Assembly (NCBI GenBank): GCA_000961695.1
Contig: LADW01000031.1
Span: 1 to 64,000, forward strand
Reading direction: 5' to 3'
DNA: 64,000 nt
Source of the DNA: Hyphomonadaceae bacterium BRH_c29
GTDB taxonomy: Bacteria > Pseudomonadota > Alphaproteobacteria > Caulobacterales > Hyphomonadaceae
Shown here: positions 12,423-21,709 of the stretch, one piece after another
Position numbering within the stretch: the stretch's first letter is position 1
Layout: the number at the start of each line of letters is the position of its first letter
Program-made: the position numbers and the translations under genes
Notes under the pieces: generated by a model
What the model saw: the letters and a program-made list of their open reading frames with translations, nothing else
Told to the model about the DNA's origin: nothing
The model's database searches: none

Positions 12423-13823
12423 ATGACACTCAAACCTATTCATATCATCGGCGGCGGCATGGCCGGCTCGGAAGCCACCTGGCAGGCGGCACAGGCCGGC
12501 GTGCCCGTCATCCTGCACGAAATGCGCGGCGTGAAGGGCACCGAGGCTCACCAGACCGACAAGCTGGCGGAACTCGTCTGCTCCAACTCGTTCCGCTCGG
12601 ACGATCACACATCCAACGCCGTCGGCGTGCTGCATGAAGAGATGCGCCGCGCGAATGGCCTGATCATGTCCACCGCCGCAGAGCATCAGGTGCCCGCTGG
12701 CAGCGCGCTTGCCGTTGACCGTGAAGGCTTTGCCGAGGCTGTCACCGCCAAGCTGGAAGCGCTGCCGAACGTCACCATCGTGCGCGAGGAAATCACCGGT
12801 ATCCCGCCGGAAGACTGGGACAGCGTCATCATCGCCACCGGCCCGCTGACTTCGATCCCGCTGGCCAAGGCGATCCACGCCCACACAGGCGAAGACGATC
12901 TCGCCTTCTTCGACGCCATCGCGCCGATTGTCTATTTCGACTCGATCGACATGACCAAAGCCTGGCGCCAGAGCCGATATGACAAGCCGGGGCCAGGCGG
13001 TGACACGGCGGCCTATGTCAACTGCCCGCTGTCGGAGGAGCAATATAACGCCTTCATCGACGCGCTGATCGCTGGCGAGAAGACTGAATTCCGCGACTGG
13101 GAAAAGGACACGCCCTATTTCGAAGGCTGCCTGCCCATCGAAGTCATGGCCGAGCGCGGGCGCGAGACGCTGCGCTTCGGGCCGATGAAGCCGGTTGGCC
13201 TGACCAATGCGCACCTGCCGGATGTGAAAGCCTATGCCGTGGTCCAGCTGCGCCAGGACAATGCCCTCGGCACGCTGTGGAACATGGTCGGCTTCCAGAC
13301 CAAGCTGAAATATGGCGCGCAGACCGACATCTTCCGCATGATCCCGGGCCTCGAAAAGGCCGAGTTCGCGCGCCTTGGTGGTATCCACCGCAATACGTTC
13401 CTCAACTCACCGAAACTGCTCGACACCCAGCTGCGCATGAAATCCATGCCACGCCTGCGCTTTGCCGGTCAGGTGACGGGCGTAGAGGGTTATGTCGAAA
13501 GCGCCGCCATGGGCCTGCTGGCAGGGCGGTTTGCGGCCGCTGAACGCCTAGGCCGGACGCTGGACGCGCCGCCGCCCACAACCGCGCTCGGCGCGCTGGT
13601 GACGCACATCACGGGCGGGCACCTTGAAGGCAAGCAGACCTTCCAGCCGATGAACGTCAATTTCGGCCTGTTCCCGGACATTGCAGACTTTCCGAAGACA
13701 GACGAAAACGGCAAACGCCTGCGCGGCAAAGCCAAAGGTCGCTCGAAAAAGGGCGCGCAGGCTGTACGCGCGCTGCAGGACATTGATACCTGGCTGGCAG
13801 AGCAGGCGCTCGAAACCGCCTAG
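12423..13823 (+). CDS. trmFO: Methylenetetrahydrofolate--tRNA-(uracil-5-)-methyltransferase TrmFO
   Basis: Folate- and FAD-dependent enzyme forming 5-methyluridine at position 54 of tRNA. The 466-residue product opens with the FAD-binding [13 protein letters not shown], then shows [10 protein letters not shown], the [20 protein letters not shown] block and the C-terminal [11 protein letters not shown], all diagnostic for the TrmFO/Gid family. Start ATG at 12423 gives the canonical N terminus. It ends tail-to-tail with the next gene, the two stop codons sharing CTAG. Confidence 0.96.
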   Translation: MTLKPIHIIGGGMAGSEATWQAAQAGVPVILHEMRGVKGTEAHQTDKLAELVCSNSFRSDDHTSNAVGVLHEEMRRANGLIMSTAAEHQVPAGSALAVDREGFAEAVTAKLEALPNVTIVREEITGIPPEDWDSVIIATGPLTSIPLAKAIHAHTGEDDLAFFDAIAPIVYFDSIDMTKAWRQSRYDKPGPGGDTAAYVNCPLSEEQYNAFIDALIAGEKTEFRDWEKDTPYFEGCLPIEVMAERGRETLRFGPMKPVGLTNAHLPDVKAYAVVQLRQDNALGTLWNMVGFQTKLKYGAQTDIFRMIPGLEKAEFARLGGIHRNTFLNSPKLLDTQLRMKSMPRLRFAGQVTGVEGYVESAAMGLLAGRFAAAERLGRTLDAPPPTTALGALVTHITGGHLEGKQTFQPMNVNFGLFPDIADFPKTDENGKRLRGKAKGRSKKGAQAVRALQDIDTWLAEQALETA

Positions 13824-14479
13824 ACCTGTCCCGTCCGGATCGCTTTCAGGATGCTGAGGCGTTTGCTGACGGCGTTGGGTTCACCGGTCTCGCTATAATG
13901 CCTGCGCAGGCGATAATGAGCGACGGCCGGACGGATGGACTTCGGGACAAGCTTTACGTGCGGACCAAAGGCTTTCGTCTCTGACCGGCGCAGCGCCGCG
14001 TAGGCGGGGGCGACGTCGCGGATTTCCTCGGCCCAGTCATGATGCGTGGTCAGCACGCTGGCCGCGATCAGGGCCAGCCAGGCTTCCGGGTCTTTGGCGC
14101 GATCGTCGGCGATGAAGGAGGCCTCGTAGCCATCGACCAGCCGCTGCAGCGCGCCGGGCTTCAGGCGGCCCGCTGCGGTTTCCTCGGCGATGGCCAGACA
14201 GACATCATGCTCACGCGGCGGCTTCCCCTCGTCCAGCTCCGTCAACGCTTCGCGCCACCACTGGAACCGGATCAGGCCCAACGTCTCCTCTGACACAGCC
14301 AGACGCACACGGGCGAGTTCGTAGGCCAGCGCATAGAGCGCCGTCAGCGCCCGGCGTTCGGCAGCAGGCGCATAGCGGCTGGAGATCCAGCGGTCTTCAT
14401 CGACTTTGCGCACACGCTTGTCGATTGCGGCCCACTGTGATTTGGAAAGGGGGTTGGTCTCGTTCGGCATGGAACCCAT
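13820..14479 (-). CDS. Squalene/phytoene synthase-like protein
   Basis: The 219-residue product resembles the trans-isoprenyl diphosphate synthase head-to-head family, with [25 protein letters not shown] and [11 protein letters not shown]. The first catalytic Asp-rich motif (DxxxD type) expected after the YA-x-R segment is not visible, so it may be a non-catalytic relative such as those compared with mitochondrial NDUFAF6, rather than a prenyl synthase; this is inference. A shorter start at 14470 (MPNETN) is also possible. Its stop overlaps that of trmFO by 4 nt in opposite orientation. Confidence 0.7.
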   Translation of the reverse strand: MGSMPNETNPLSKSQWAAIDKRVRKVDEDRWISSRYAPAAERRALTALYALAYELARVRLAVSEETLGLIRFQWWREALTELDEGKPPREHDVCLAIAEETAAGRLKPGALQRLVDGYEASFIADDRAKDPEAWLALIAASVLTTHHDWAEEIRDVAPAYAALRRSETKAFGPHVKLVPKSIRPAVAHYRLRRHYSETGEPNAVSKRLSILKAIRTGQV

Positions 14480-14534
14480 ATGTCGGCTGACGCGCTTCTC
14501 TAACAGATACTCACCTGCATGAAAGGATTTCCAG

Positions 14535-15143
14535 ATGCCCTTTACACTTCCCGACCTTCCCTATGGCCGTGACGCGCTCGCCCCCCACATTTCCGAGCAG
14601 ACCCTGAACTTCCACTATGGCAAGCACCATCAGGCCTATGTCACCAATCTGAACGGCCTGATCGAAGGCACGGACCTGGCTGACAAGTCGCTCGAAGAAA
14701 TCGTCAAGATCTCTGGCGCCGACAAATCCAAGGCTGGCATCTTCAACAATGCTGCCCAGGTCTGGAACCACACATTCTACTGGCACTCAATGAAACCCGG
14801 CGGCGGCGGCAAGCCCCACGGCAAAGTGGCTGAGATGATCGACCGCGACCTCGGCGGCTACGACGAATTCGCCAAGGCCTTCAAGGCCGCTGGCGGCACG
14901 CAGTTCGGCTCCGGCTGGGCCTGGCTGGTCCTGAAGGACGGCAAGCTGGCCATCACCAAGACGCCGAACGCCGAAACCCCGCTGACAGACGCCGGCACCA
15001 CGCCGCTGATGACCATGGATGTCTGGGAGCACGCCTATTATCTCGACTACCAGAACTCCCGTCCGAACTATATGGACACCTTCCTCAACAGCCTCGTGAA
15101 CTGGGACTTCGTGAACCAAAACCTCGCTGACGCGGGCGCATGA
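14535..15143 (+). CDS. sodB: Superoxide dismutase, Fe/Mn family
   Basis: Converts superoxide to oxygen and hydrogen peroxide. The 202-residue product has the metal ligand His27 in FHYGKHHQAYV, the AAQVWNHTFYW block with the second ligand, and the signature DVWEHAYYLDYQN carrying the last Asp and His. AAQVWNHTFYW with Gln before Val is the pattern of iron-type enzymes, so sodB is preferred, although metal preference cannot be proven by sequence. No signal peptide, hence cytoplasmic. AAAGGA precedes the ATG. Confidence 0.95.
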   Translation: MPFTLPDLPYGRDALAPHISEQTLNFHYGKHHQAYVTNLNGLIEGTDLADKSLEEIVKISGADKSKAGIFNNAAQVWNHTFYWHSMKPGGGGKPHGKVAEMIDRDLGGYDEFAKAFKAAGGTQFGSGWAWLVLKDGKLAITKTPNAETPLTDAGTTPLMTMDVWEHAYYLDYQNSRPNYMDTFLNSLVNWDFVNQNLADAGA

Positions 15144-15185
15144 TTTTGCTAGGGTCCCCGCGATTCATGTCGTGGGGACCCAAGC

Positions 15186-15863
15186 ATGTTTTGTACCCAA
15201 TGTGGCCGGAAATTCGAAGATAGTGACAGATTCTGCGGCGGGTGCGGCTCGCCTCGTACTGGCGCCAATACAGCTCCGGACAGCGCACCAGCGCCCAGTC
15301 CTGTCCCGCATGAAGACATCGACCCTGCCCTCGACTGGCGCAATTCGATGCGAATCCGCGAAATCGCCAATCATCCCGACGTCCGCGCGCGCGTCGTAAG
15401 AGTCACAGGCGCCGTGCCGACGGGCATGACCGCTGACCAGTTTTTCGCCGCCGCCAAGCCCCTGATGGCTGCCGCAGGCGCGGGTGGGGTCCCCTTGAAG
15501 GCCCTGGCCGACGTCACTGTTCCACTCTACGCCCGCATGGGCCTGAAGAGCAGCCAGGAGCTGACACAAGGCTTTCGCAACACGTTCGGCGAAACCCTCG
15601 CAGCGGCCCTTTGCAGTTTCGCCAGCCGCAGCCAGAAACTGGTCGACATGTCCGAAGCCACCAATGGCTGCGTCATCAATGTGAAGATGCCGTCCAGCAT
15701 ACTGAGCTGGGAAGGCAACATGATCGTTTCCCTGGAACGCCACCCGGATGGCACGATGGTGCGCGCGACGCTCACCATTCCCGGACAGGCTTTCGACTGG
15801 GGGCGGTCGAAGCGCGTCCTGCAGGATCTGATGGACGATGTGGCAAAGTACCGGGCACCCTGA
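15186..15863 (+). CDS. Zinc-ribbon protein of unknown function
   Basis: The 225-residue product begins with a zinc-ribbon: Cys3, Cys6, Cys17 and Cys20 in MFCTQCGRKFEDSDRFCGGC. A Pro/Ala-rich linker to about residue 40 follows, then a globular region of mixed sequence without a family I recognise. There is no signal peptide or membrane helix. It follows sodB by 42 nt on the same strand and could be co-transcribed with it, but no functional link is evident. Confidence 0.75.
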   Translation: MFCTQCGRKFEDSDRFCGGCGSPRTGANTAPDSAPAPSPVPHEDIDPALDWRNSMRIREIANHPDVRARVVRVTGAVPTGMTADQFFAAAKPLMAAAGAGGVPLKALADVTVPLYARMGLKSSQELTQGFRNTFGETLAAALCSFASRSQKLVDMSEATNGCVINVKMPSSILSWEGNMIVSLERHPDGTMVRATLTIPGQAFDWGRSKRVLQDLMDDVAKYRAP

Positions 15864-16047
15864 CTTCAGCCCCTGAACGCAGGCCCTTCACCTGAGGGCC
15901 AAAATACACTATGTGCAGCGCACAAGACGCTCCGGGCATGGAAAGCGCCCGGTTCCGTGGACCGCACACAAGGGTGCGCGCAAAGCGGAATGTTGGCGGC
16001 CATTCGGGCCGCATCGGGTAACCACTCCATTCCAGGAACCATGAAAA

Positions 16048-17679
16048 TTGACTGAAACGACCACTGAAACGACTTTTGCCGACCTCGGGCTCGGCCCCAA
16101 TATCCTCAAGGCTGTAACGGAATCGGGCTATACGATCCCGACACCGATCCAGGCCGAGGCCATCCCCCTTGTCATCTCCGGCGGCGACGTCACCGGCATC
16201 GCACAGACCGGCACCGGCAAGACGGCGGCTTTCGTGCTGCCGATGATCCATCGCCTGTCACGTGGCCGGGCACGCGCCCGCATGCCGCGCTGCCTGATTC
16301 TCTGCCCGACGCGCGAACTCGCTGCGCAAGTCGCCGAGAGCTTCGAAAAGTACGGCAAGTACCTCAAACTCACCATGGCGCTGCTGATCGGCGGCGTGAG
16401 CTTCAAGGACCAGGAACAGCTGCTGCAACGCGGCGTCGACGTCCTGATCGCCACACCGGGCCGCCTGCTCGACCAGTTCGAGCGCGGTAAGCTTCTCCTG
16501 ATGGGTGTCGAATACTTCATCATCGATGAAGCCGACCGGATGCTCGACATGGGCTTCATCCCGGACATCGAGAAGATCTGTTCCAAACTGCCGGTAAAGC
16601 GCCAGACGCTTCTGTTCTCGGCAACCTTCCCGACAGACATCCAACGCCTCGCGAAAACGTTCCAGCGCGACCCGGTAAAAATCGAGGTTGCCCGTCCGAC
16701 GGATGCCGCCACCACAATCACGCAGCACGTCGTCCACCTGCCGACCAATGATGCCAAGGCAAAACGCACAGCGCTGCGCCGGGTGATCGAATCCTGCGAC
16801 GTGAAAAACGGCATCGTCTTCTGTAACCGCAAGGTCGAAGTCGATATTGTTGCCGCCTCTCTGACCAAGCATGGCCACGACGCTGCGCCGATCCATGGGG
16901 ACCTGCCGCAGTCTGTCCGCACCGAAACGCTTCAGAAATTCCGCGATGGCGATCTGAAATTGCTCGTGGCGTCCGATGTGGCGGCACGCGGGCTCGACAT
17001 TCCGGATGTCGGCCACGTGTTCAACTACGGCCCGCCGCCGAAAGACGAAGACTATATCCACCGGATTGGCCGCACCGGCCGCGCCGGACGTACCGGCGAG
17101 AGCTACACGCTGGTTTCGCCGGTCGATGAGAAATCGTGGGGCTTTGTCCTCAAGATGCTCAAGAAGGACGTTGAGTCTTACATGCCGGAAGGCCTGCTCG
17201 AAGAGCTGAAAGACCTGCCGCCGGAAGAGAAATCCAGCCGTGGCGGACGCCGTGGCAGCAGCAGCCGCGACGGTGGACGCGGCGAGCGCAGCGGTGGCCG
17301 TGGTGAGCGGTCTTCCTCGCGCAGCCGTCGCACCCGCGAGAGCGATGATGCACCGAAGGCAGAAGAAGCCGTCACCGCAGAGGTGAAGGAAGAGGTCCGC
17401 GAGACGGCAGACGTCCAGACCGAAGCCCCGGCACGCGAAGAGAAAAAGCCAGAACGTGCCAGCAAGCCGAAGCGCGAAAGCGCTGAGCGCAGCGAGCGTC
17501 CCGAACGTAGCGAGCGGACCGAACGCAGTGACCGCAACGAGAAGAGCGAAAAGCCTCGCCGGGAACGCAGCGATCGCGGCGGCGACCGCAAGCGCAAGGA
17601 TGACGACCTGATCCTCGAGCCCGCACCGGAAAAGGTGAAGGGGTTCGGCAACGACATCCCGGCCTTCCTGAAGCGCTAA
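16048..17679 (+). CDS. DEAD-box ATP-dependent RNA helicase (RhlE type), TTG start
   Basis: Unwinds RNA duplexes using ATP. The 543-residue product has a full set of motifs: Q motif GYTIPTPIQAEAIP, I TGTGKT, Ia PTRELAAQ, II DEAD, III SAT, V ASDVAARGLDIP and VI HRIGRTGRAGRTG. Residues from about 385 to 535 form a charged, Arg/Ser/Glu-rich low-complexity tail with RGG and ERSERPERSER repeats, typical for RNA contacts. The only start compatible with the conserved N terminus is TTG at 16048, with AGGAA 9 nt upstream. An ATG at 16041 in another frame reads MKID and stops at 16055, so ribosomes starting there would not make the helicase. Confidence 0.93.
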   Translation: MTETTTETTFADLGLGPNILKAVTESGYTIPTPIQAEAIPLVISGGDVTGIAQTGTGKTAAFVLPMIHRLSRGRARARMPRCLILCPTRELAAQVAESFEKYGKYLKLTMALLIGGVSFKDQEQLLQRGVDVLIATPGRLLDQFERGKLLLMGVEYFIIDEADRMLDMGFIPDIEKICSKLPVKRQTLLFSATFPTDIQRLAKTFQRDPVKIEVARPTDAATTITQHVVHLPTNDAKAKRTALRRVIESCDVKNGIVFCNRKVEVDIVAASLTKHGHDAAPIHGDLPQSVRTETLQKFRDGDLKLLVASDVAARGLDIPDVGHVFNYGPPPKDEDYIHRIGRTGRAGRTGESYTLVSPVDEKSWGFVLKMLKKDVESYMPEGLLEELKDLPPEEKSSRGGRRGSSSRDGGRGERSGGRGERSSSRSRRTRESDDAPKAEEAVTAEVKEEVRETADVQTEAPAREEKKPERASKPKRESAERSERPERSERTERSDRNEKSEKPRRERSDRGGDRKRKDDDLILEPAPEKVKGFGNDIPAFLKR

Positions 17680-17700
17680 GGCGCCAAACGAAGAACAGAA

Positions 17701-17735
17701 AAAAGCCCCTCATCCGATGGATGGGGGGCTTTTCC
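17701..17735. terminator. Bidirectional intrinsic terminator
   Basis: Stem AGCCCCTCATCC (17705-17716) pairs with GGATGGGGGGCT (17720-17731), one G-T wobble, three-nt loop, with A run before and T run after. It lies between the convergent helicase and aldehyde dehydrogenase genes and can serve both. Confidence 0.85.
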
Positions 17736-17754
17736 TATTGGGGGCGCGGGTTCG

Positions 17755-19191
17755 TTAGCGCTTCATGCGGCCCTGAACCTGCTTGCGATACGTTGCGCCA
17801 TAAGGCGGGCGCATCATGGCGAGCATTTCGCTGCCGGTTTGTGTGTAGACGGCTTTCTTGTGGCTGAATTCCAGGAAGCCTTCACGGCCATGGTAAGAGC
17901 CCATGCCCGAAGGCCCGACACCGCCAAACGGCAGGTCTTCCTGCGCCACGTGGAAGACGACGTCATTTACGGTCACGCCGCCTGACGTCGTATTGTTCAG
18001 CACAAGGTCTTTCTCGGCAGCGTCTTCGCCGAAATAGTAGAGCCCCAGCGGACGGTCGTGGGCGTTGATGTAATCCACGGCCTGTTTCGTATCCGAATAG
18101 GATTTGATCGGCAGGATTGGCCCGAAGATCTCGTCCTGCATCACACTCAGATCGTCAGACGGATCGACGATGATGTGTGGCGGGATCTTGTGGTGAGGCT
18201 GTTGGGCGAAGTTCTCGCCCATCGGGTTGATTTCCACCACCTGGGCGCCCTTCGACTTTGCTTCGTCGATATAGCCCATGATACGGTCATAGTGGCGCTG
18301 GTTCACGATGGACGTGTAGTCGTCATTGTCCTTCAGGCCAGTCGGGTACATCGCCTCAACGGCCTTGGTGGCGGCGGCGACGAATTCCGACGTCTTTTCT
18401 TTCGGCACGAAGGCATAGTCCGGCGCGAGGCAGATCTGGCCAGCGTTCAGCGTCTTGCCCGCCATGATACGGTTGGCCGCTTTCTGCAGGTCTGCCGACC
18501 GGCCGAGCACGACCGGGCTCTTGCCGCCAAGTTCCAGCGTCAGCGGAACGAGATTATCCGCCGCTGCGCGCATCACGTGACGGGCAACCGACGTCGCGCC
18601 GGTGAACAGGATGTGGTCGAAGGGAAGTTTGGTGAACTCGGCGCCGACGTCCGGCCCGCCAGTGATCACCGCAACTTCTTCCTCGGAATAGTATTGCGCG
18701 ATCGCCTTGCGCATCACCTCAGACGTCGCCTCGGTGAATTCGGACGGCTTGATCATGCAGCGATTGCCCGCTGCGAAGACACCGGCAAGCGGCGTGAAGG
18801 TCAGGTTCACCGGGAAGTTCCACGGGCTGATCACGCCGATGACGCCTTTCGGCTGGAACTGGATCTCGGCCTTGGAGCCGAGCAGACCGAGTGGGAATTC
18901 CGGCTTGCGCTTGTCCGGGCGCATCCATTTGGCAGTATTTTTCTTGGCGTGCTTCAGGGCGCCGATAGAGCCGGCAATATCCGTCAGGGCCGACTGGTCT
19001 TTCGAACGGTGGCCGAAATCCTGAGACATGGCGTCGTTCAACTCGTCGCCATAGGTGACCAGGAGATCGATGGACTTGTCGAGCCATTCGATCCGCTTGG
19101 CGAGCGTCGGGATCCCGTCGCGGATATGAGCTGCTTTCTGCTTTGCGAGAATGCCGGCCATGCCGGTGGTTGGGGCGCTGTCTAGGGCCAT
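17755..19191 (-). CDS. Aldehyde dehydrogenase, coniferyl-aldehyde-dehydrogenase-like
   Basis: NAD(P)-dependent oxidation of an aldehyde to its acid. The 478-residue product shows the fold markers ISPWNFPVNLTF, FTGATSVARHVM, catalytic Glu in LELGGKSPVV and catalytic Cys in NAGQICLAPDY. The ICLAPDY variant and the C-terminal FGGVGPSGMGSYHGREGF are typical of the coniferyl aldehyde dehydrogenase (CalB) branch; the true substrate may well be a fatty or aromatic aldehyde. The open frame continues to 19353, but ATG 19191 has GGGAGA upstream and gives the usual N terminus. Diverges from an enoyl-CoA hydratase gene, with the pseudo-palindrome CTGTT-TGTG-AACAG at 19215-19228 between them. Confidence 0.88.
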   Translation of the reverse strand: MALDSAPTTGMAGILAKQKAAHIRDGIPTLAKRIEWLDKSIDLLVTYGDELNDAMSQDFGHRSKDQSALTDIAGSIGALKHAKKNTAKWMRPDKRKPEFPLGLLGSKAEIQFQPKGVIGVISPWNFPVNLTFTPLAGVFAAGNRCMIKPSEFTEATSEVMRKAIAQYYSEEEVAVITGGPDVGAEFTKLPFDHILFTGATSVARHVMRAAADNLVPLTLELGGKSPVVLGRSADLQKAANRIMAGKTLNAGQICLAPDYAFVPKEKTSEFVAAATKAVEAMYPTGLKDNDDYTSIVNQRHYDRIMGYIDEAKSKGAQVVEINPMGENFAQQPHHKIPPHIIVDPSDDLSVMQDEIFGPILPIKSYSDTKQAVDYINAHDRPLGLYYFGEDAAEKDLVLNNTTSGGVTVNDVVFHVAQEDLPFGGVGPSGMGSYHGREGFLEFSHKKAVYTQTGSEMLAMMRPPYGATYRKQVQGRMKR

Positions 19192-19214
19192 GGATCGGAT
19201 CTCCCTGCTTGTTG

Positions 19215-19228
19215 CTGTTTGTGAACAG
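19215..19228. promoter_or_regulatory. Small palindrome in divergent promoter region
   Basis: CTGTT-TGTG-AACAG, perfect 5-bp arms, 24 nt before the aldehyde dehydrogenase ATG. It could be an operator controlling one or both divergent genes; a palindrome this short can also be chance. Confidence 0.2.
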
Positions 19229-19351
19229 TGTAGCGCGCGTTCAGGGCTTAACAATGGGAATGATGGCTTGCCGCCGGGTGAGGCGTTCACAAGCGCTGCG
19301 CGGCGGCTAGATTGCCCGCCAGATAAACAAACGCACCACAGGGAGGGCGAC

Positions 19352-20146
19352 ATGAGCTACGAGCTGATTTCCTACGAATTGAAGGACAAGACGGCCGTCA
19401 TCGCCTTCAATGATCCGAAGACGATGAACGCCTGCGGTGTCGATACCGCGCAAGAGCTGCTGCACGCCTTGGAAAAGGCCGCCGGTGAGGCGCGTTGCAC
19501 CGTGATTACGGGCAATGGGCGCGGTTTCTGCTCCGGCGCCAATCTCGGCAAGGTCAGTGGCCCATCGCTCAGCCATCCGGGCTCCAAACCAGATGCCGGC
19601 CGGCCGCTGGACACACATTACAACCCACTGATCATCGCCATCCGCGAGCATCCCCACCCGGTCATCACGGCTGTGAACGGCGCAGCGGCGGGCGTTGGGT
19701 GTTCGATTGGGTTGATGGGTGACCTGGTGATCGCCGCGAAGGGGGCGTATTTCCTACAGGCTTTCCGCCGAATCGGCCTGGTGCCGGATGGCGGCTCGAC
19801 CTGGCTTCTGGCGCGCACCATTGGCCGCGTCCGGGCGATGGAAATGGCTCTGTTCGGCGAGAAGCTGCCGGCGGAGAAGGCGCTGGAATGGGGCATGGTC
19901 AACAAGGTGGTCGAGGATGACCAGCTGATGGCGACGGCTATGGAATGGGCCGAAACCCTGTCCAACGGGCCGACGGTCGCCCTGGCCGGCACCCGCAAAC
20001 TGATCTGGGACGCCTGTGAAGCCGACTTCGGCGATGCCCTCCATTCAGAGCGGCTGGCACAGAGGACAGCAGGCCGGACGGCGGACTTTGCCGAAGGCGT
20101 GAAGGCCTTCCTGGAGAAGCGCCCGGCGGAATTCCATGGAAAGTAA
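19352..20146 (+). CDS. Enoyl-CoA hydratase/isomerase family protein (PaaG-like)
   Basis: Crotonase-fold enzyme acting on an acyl-CoA thioester. The 264-residue product has the oxyanion-hole blocks GRGFCSGANL and NGAAAGVGCSIGLMGD. The IGLVPDGGSTWLLARTIG segment is like that of 2-(1,2-epoxy-1,2-dihydrophenyl)acetyl-CoA isomerase (PaaG) and its relatives, so it may be an isomerase or hydratase; substrate is unknown. No other phenylacetate pathway gene is in the window. ATG 19352 follows GGGAGGG, which settles the start against in-frame upstream codons. Confidence 0.88.
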   Translation: MSYELISYELKDKTAVIAFNDPKTMNACGVDTAQELLHALEKAAGEARCTVITGNGRGFCSGANLGKVSGPSLSHPGSKPDAGRPLDTHYNPLIIAIREHPHPVITAVNGAAAGVGCSIGLMGDLVIAAKGAYFLQAFRRIGLVPDGGSTWLLARTIGRVRAMEMALFGEKLPAEKALEWGMVNKVVEDDQLMATAMEWAETLSNGPTVALAGTRKLIWDACEADFGDALHSERLAQRTAGRTADFAEGVKAFLEKRPAEFHGK

Positions 20147-20230
20147 CCTAAGATTTATTACGGTTACCCACGCGCCTTTAAGAATAGAGTAATTCCTAGA
20201 CGATATTCCCTCCGAAACCGGGAGGTGGGG

Positions 20231-20719
20231 ATGGAATATCGACTTATTCATTTCAACTGTGCGCGCCCACTTGGGGCGTTCAGTCTTGAAAATGAATTCA
20301 TTCGCGTTTTTGTGAGCATCATGCCGCGCGTTTTCGCGGATGCTGCGACATTTGAAGGCCTGAACTTTCATTGTCATGGCGTGCGCCGCCCTGACGGCAT
20401 CTGGATGCCGCTGGACGGGATTTTCCCCTATCCCGAAGGCATGACTGCACCGGACGTTTCGACCATGGCGGGCTGGACATCGCTCGACGCGCTCAAGGAA
20501 TTTTCCTATTCCGGCAAGACCCATCCGCCCAGCATGCGACGTCTGGCAGCGGAAATTGACCGTTCCACTGGCCCCAGCTTTGTGATGTGGTGGGCGCCCC
20601 GCCACGAGAAAATCACGCTGGAGGACGGATGGAACAAACTACAGCACCTGCGCCAGTTCGGCTCAACGCCGGAAGCGTTTTCGCTGGACGCGCCGATCGC
20701 AAGACCGGTCGCAGCGTGA
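20231..20719 (+). CDS. DUF3291 family protein
   Basis: Function unknown; the family is related to small heme- or flavin-free dimeric alpha-beta barrel proteins, and no reaction is established here. The 162-residue product ends with the family pattern: AGWTSLDALKEF, then FVMWWAPRHEKITLEDGWNKL and HLRQFGSTPEAF (each shown within its limits). ATG 20231 follows GGGAGG closely; a GTG two codons earlier is possible. The first half is lower in GC than its surroundings (28 G/C of 60 at 20281-20340). The last codons overlap the start of the next gene by four bases (GTGA), showing translational coupling. Confidence 0.75.
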   Translation: MEYRLIHFNCARPLGAFSLENEFIRVFVSIMPRVFADAATFEGLNFHCHGVRRPDGIWMPLDGIFPYPEGMTAPDVSTMAGWTSLDALKEFSYSGKTHPPSMRRLAAEIDRSTGPSFVMWWAPRHEKITLEDGWNKLQHLRQFGSTPEAFSLDAPIARPVAA

Positions 20720-21219
20720 GCCTGACACGCCGCGGCGCGATCGCGGCCCTGTCCTTTCTGGCCCTTGGCGCCTGCGCCAGTTCGTCAGCCGCGCCGGACA
20801 CAACCCTCTATCTTGTCCGCCATGCGGAGAAGGAAGCCGGTCCTGACCCGGACCTGACGATTGTTGGCCGGGCGCGCGCGGATATTCTCGCGCAGGAACT
20901 GGCTGGTGCGGGCCTCACATCGGTCTGGTCCACAGACACGAAACGCACGGTCGAGACAGCCAAACCGGCCGCCTACCAGGCTGGCCTGCCGGTTCAGATC
21001 TATGATCCTGCCCGGCTGGACGCGTTCGCGAAACAGCTGAAGGCACTGCCAGGAAACATCCTGATTGTTGGACATTCCAACACGACCCCGCAGCTGGTCG
21101 AGGCGCTTGGCGGCAAGCCCGGCGCGCCGATTGTGGAGGCCACGGAATATGACAGGCTCTATGTCGTAACTGTCACCAGAGGCCGGGTGCGGAGCGAAAT
21201 GCGCCGATACGGGGAATAA
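20716..21219 (+). CDS. Histidine phosphatase family lipoprotein (SixA/PhoE-like)
   Basis: Phosphohydrolase of the branched histidine phosphatase superfamily, probably anchored in the envelope. Starting at GTG 20716, the 167-residue product has a lipoprotein signal with a twin-arginine-like start (MSLTRRGAIAAL) and lipobox LGAC, Cys20 being the lipidated residue. The RHG-type motif is LVRHAEK (Arg35, His36); a second catalytic His lies in VGHSN. An upstream start at 20587 is ruled out because it would bury the signal peptide. It overlaps the DUF3291 stop codon. Substrate unknown. Confidence 0.82.
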   Translation: MSLTRRGAIAALSFLALGACASSSAAPDTTLYLVRHAEKEAGPDPDLTIVGRARADILAQELAGAGLTSVWSTDTKRTVETAKPAAYQAGLPVQIYDPARLDAFAKQLKALPGNILIVGHSNTTPQLVEALGGKPGAPIVEATEYDRLYVVTVTRGRVRSEMRRYGE

Positions 21220-21292
21220 GTATGTATACTATTTTGGCGTGAAATTCCGGCCAAAATCCCGGTTGGATAAGCCCGCCAGAAACCGGGCCACA

Positions 21293-21338
21293 ACACCGTA
21301 CAAAACACCATATAAACACCGTGTAAGCACCATATAAA
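21293..21338. repeat. Two copies of a ~23-bp degenerate repeat (CACCATATAAA core)
   Basis: Units ACACCGTACAAA, ACACCATATAAA, CACCGTGTAAG and CACCATATAAA follow each other. CACCATATAAA occurs exactly twice, 22 bp apart, about two helical turns. The stretch is A/T-rich and lies between convergent genes. It could bind a protein, or be a decayed tandem repeat. Confidence 0.5.
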
Positions 21339-21355
21339 ACGTGCCCTGACGGCCC

Positions 21356-21709
21356 CTATTTTGCTTTTTTGGCCTTCGCGGCGCGTGCGACATCGAAAGC
21401 CTTGCGGCCCCAGTCGCTGGCAAGGTCCGGCTCGTCCATGGCATCCGGCGGCAGGCTGACATAGCCCATGTCGGTGACCTTGCCATCGCTCGGTCGGGTC
21501 CAGAGGAAGGGCTCGCAGCCCTCTGCCTCCAGTGCAGCCCGCAGGGCCGCATCGGTCTTCAGGTAGATCACGTCATCCGAGAGCAAGGCGAACATCAGCC
21601 CGTCCCGGAAGACGCCGGCCCCGCCAAACATGCGCCGTACGTTGACGGGGCCCATCGGCGCGAACAGCTCCATGACAAATTCATGGAACGGGTCCGGCGC
21701 CTTCGCCAT
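21356..21709 (-). CDS. TfoX/Sxy N-terminal domain protein
   Basis: The 117-residue product matches the TfoX N-terminal domain: RRMFGGAGVFRDGLMFALLSDDVIYLK. In gammaproteobacteria full-length Sxy/TfoX activates competence with CRP; single-domain versions like this one are common in alphaproteobacteria and have no proven role in competence. The C terminus is Lys/Ala-rich. It is the last gene of a leftward operon: its ATG overlaps the previous stop codon by one base. Confidence 0.8.
   Translation of the reverse strand: MAKAPDPFHEFVMELFAPMGPVNVRRMFGGAGVFRDGLMFALLSDDVIYLKTDAALRAALEAEGCEPFLWTRPSDGKVTDMGYVSLPPDAMDEPDLASDWGRKAFDVARAAKAKKAK

Noticed and set aside
12345-13388. Upstream extension of the leftward membrane-protein frame
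   Set aside because: It only reads antisense to trmFO; the membrane protein starts at 12344 with a ribosome site.
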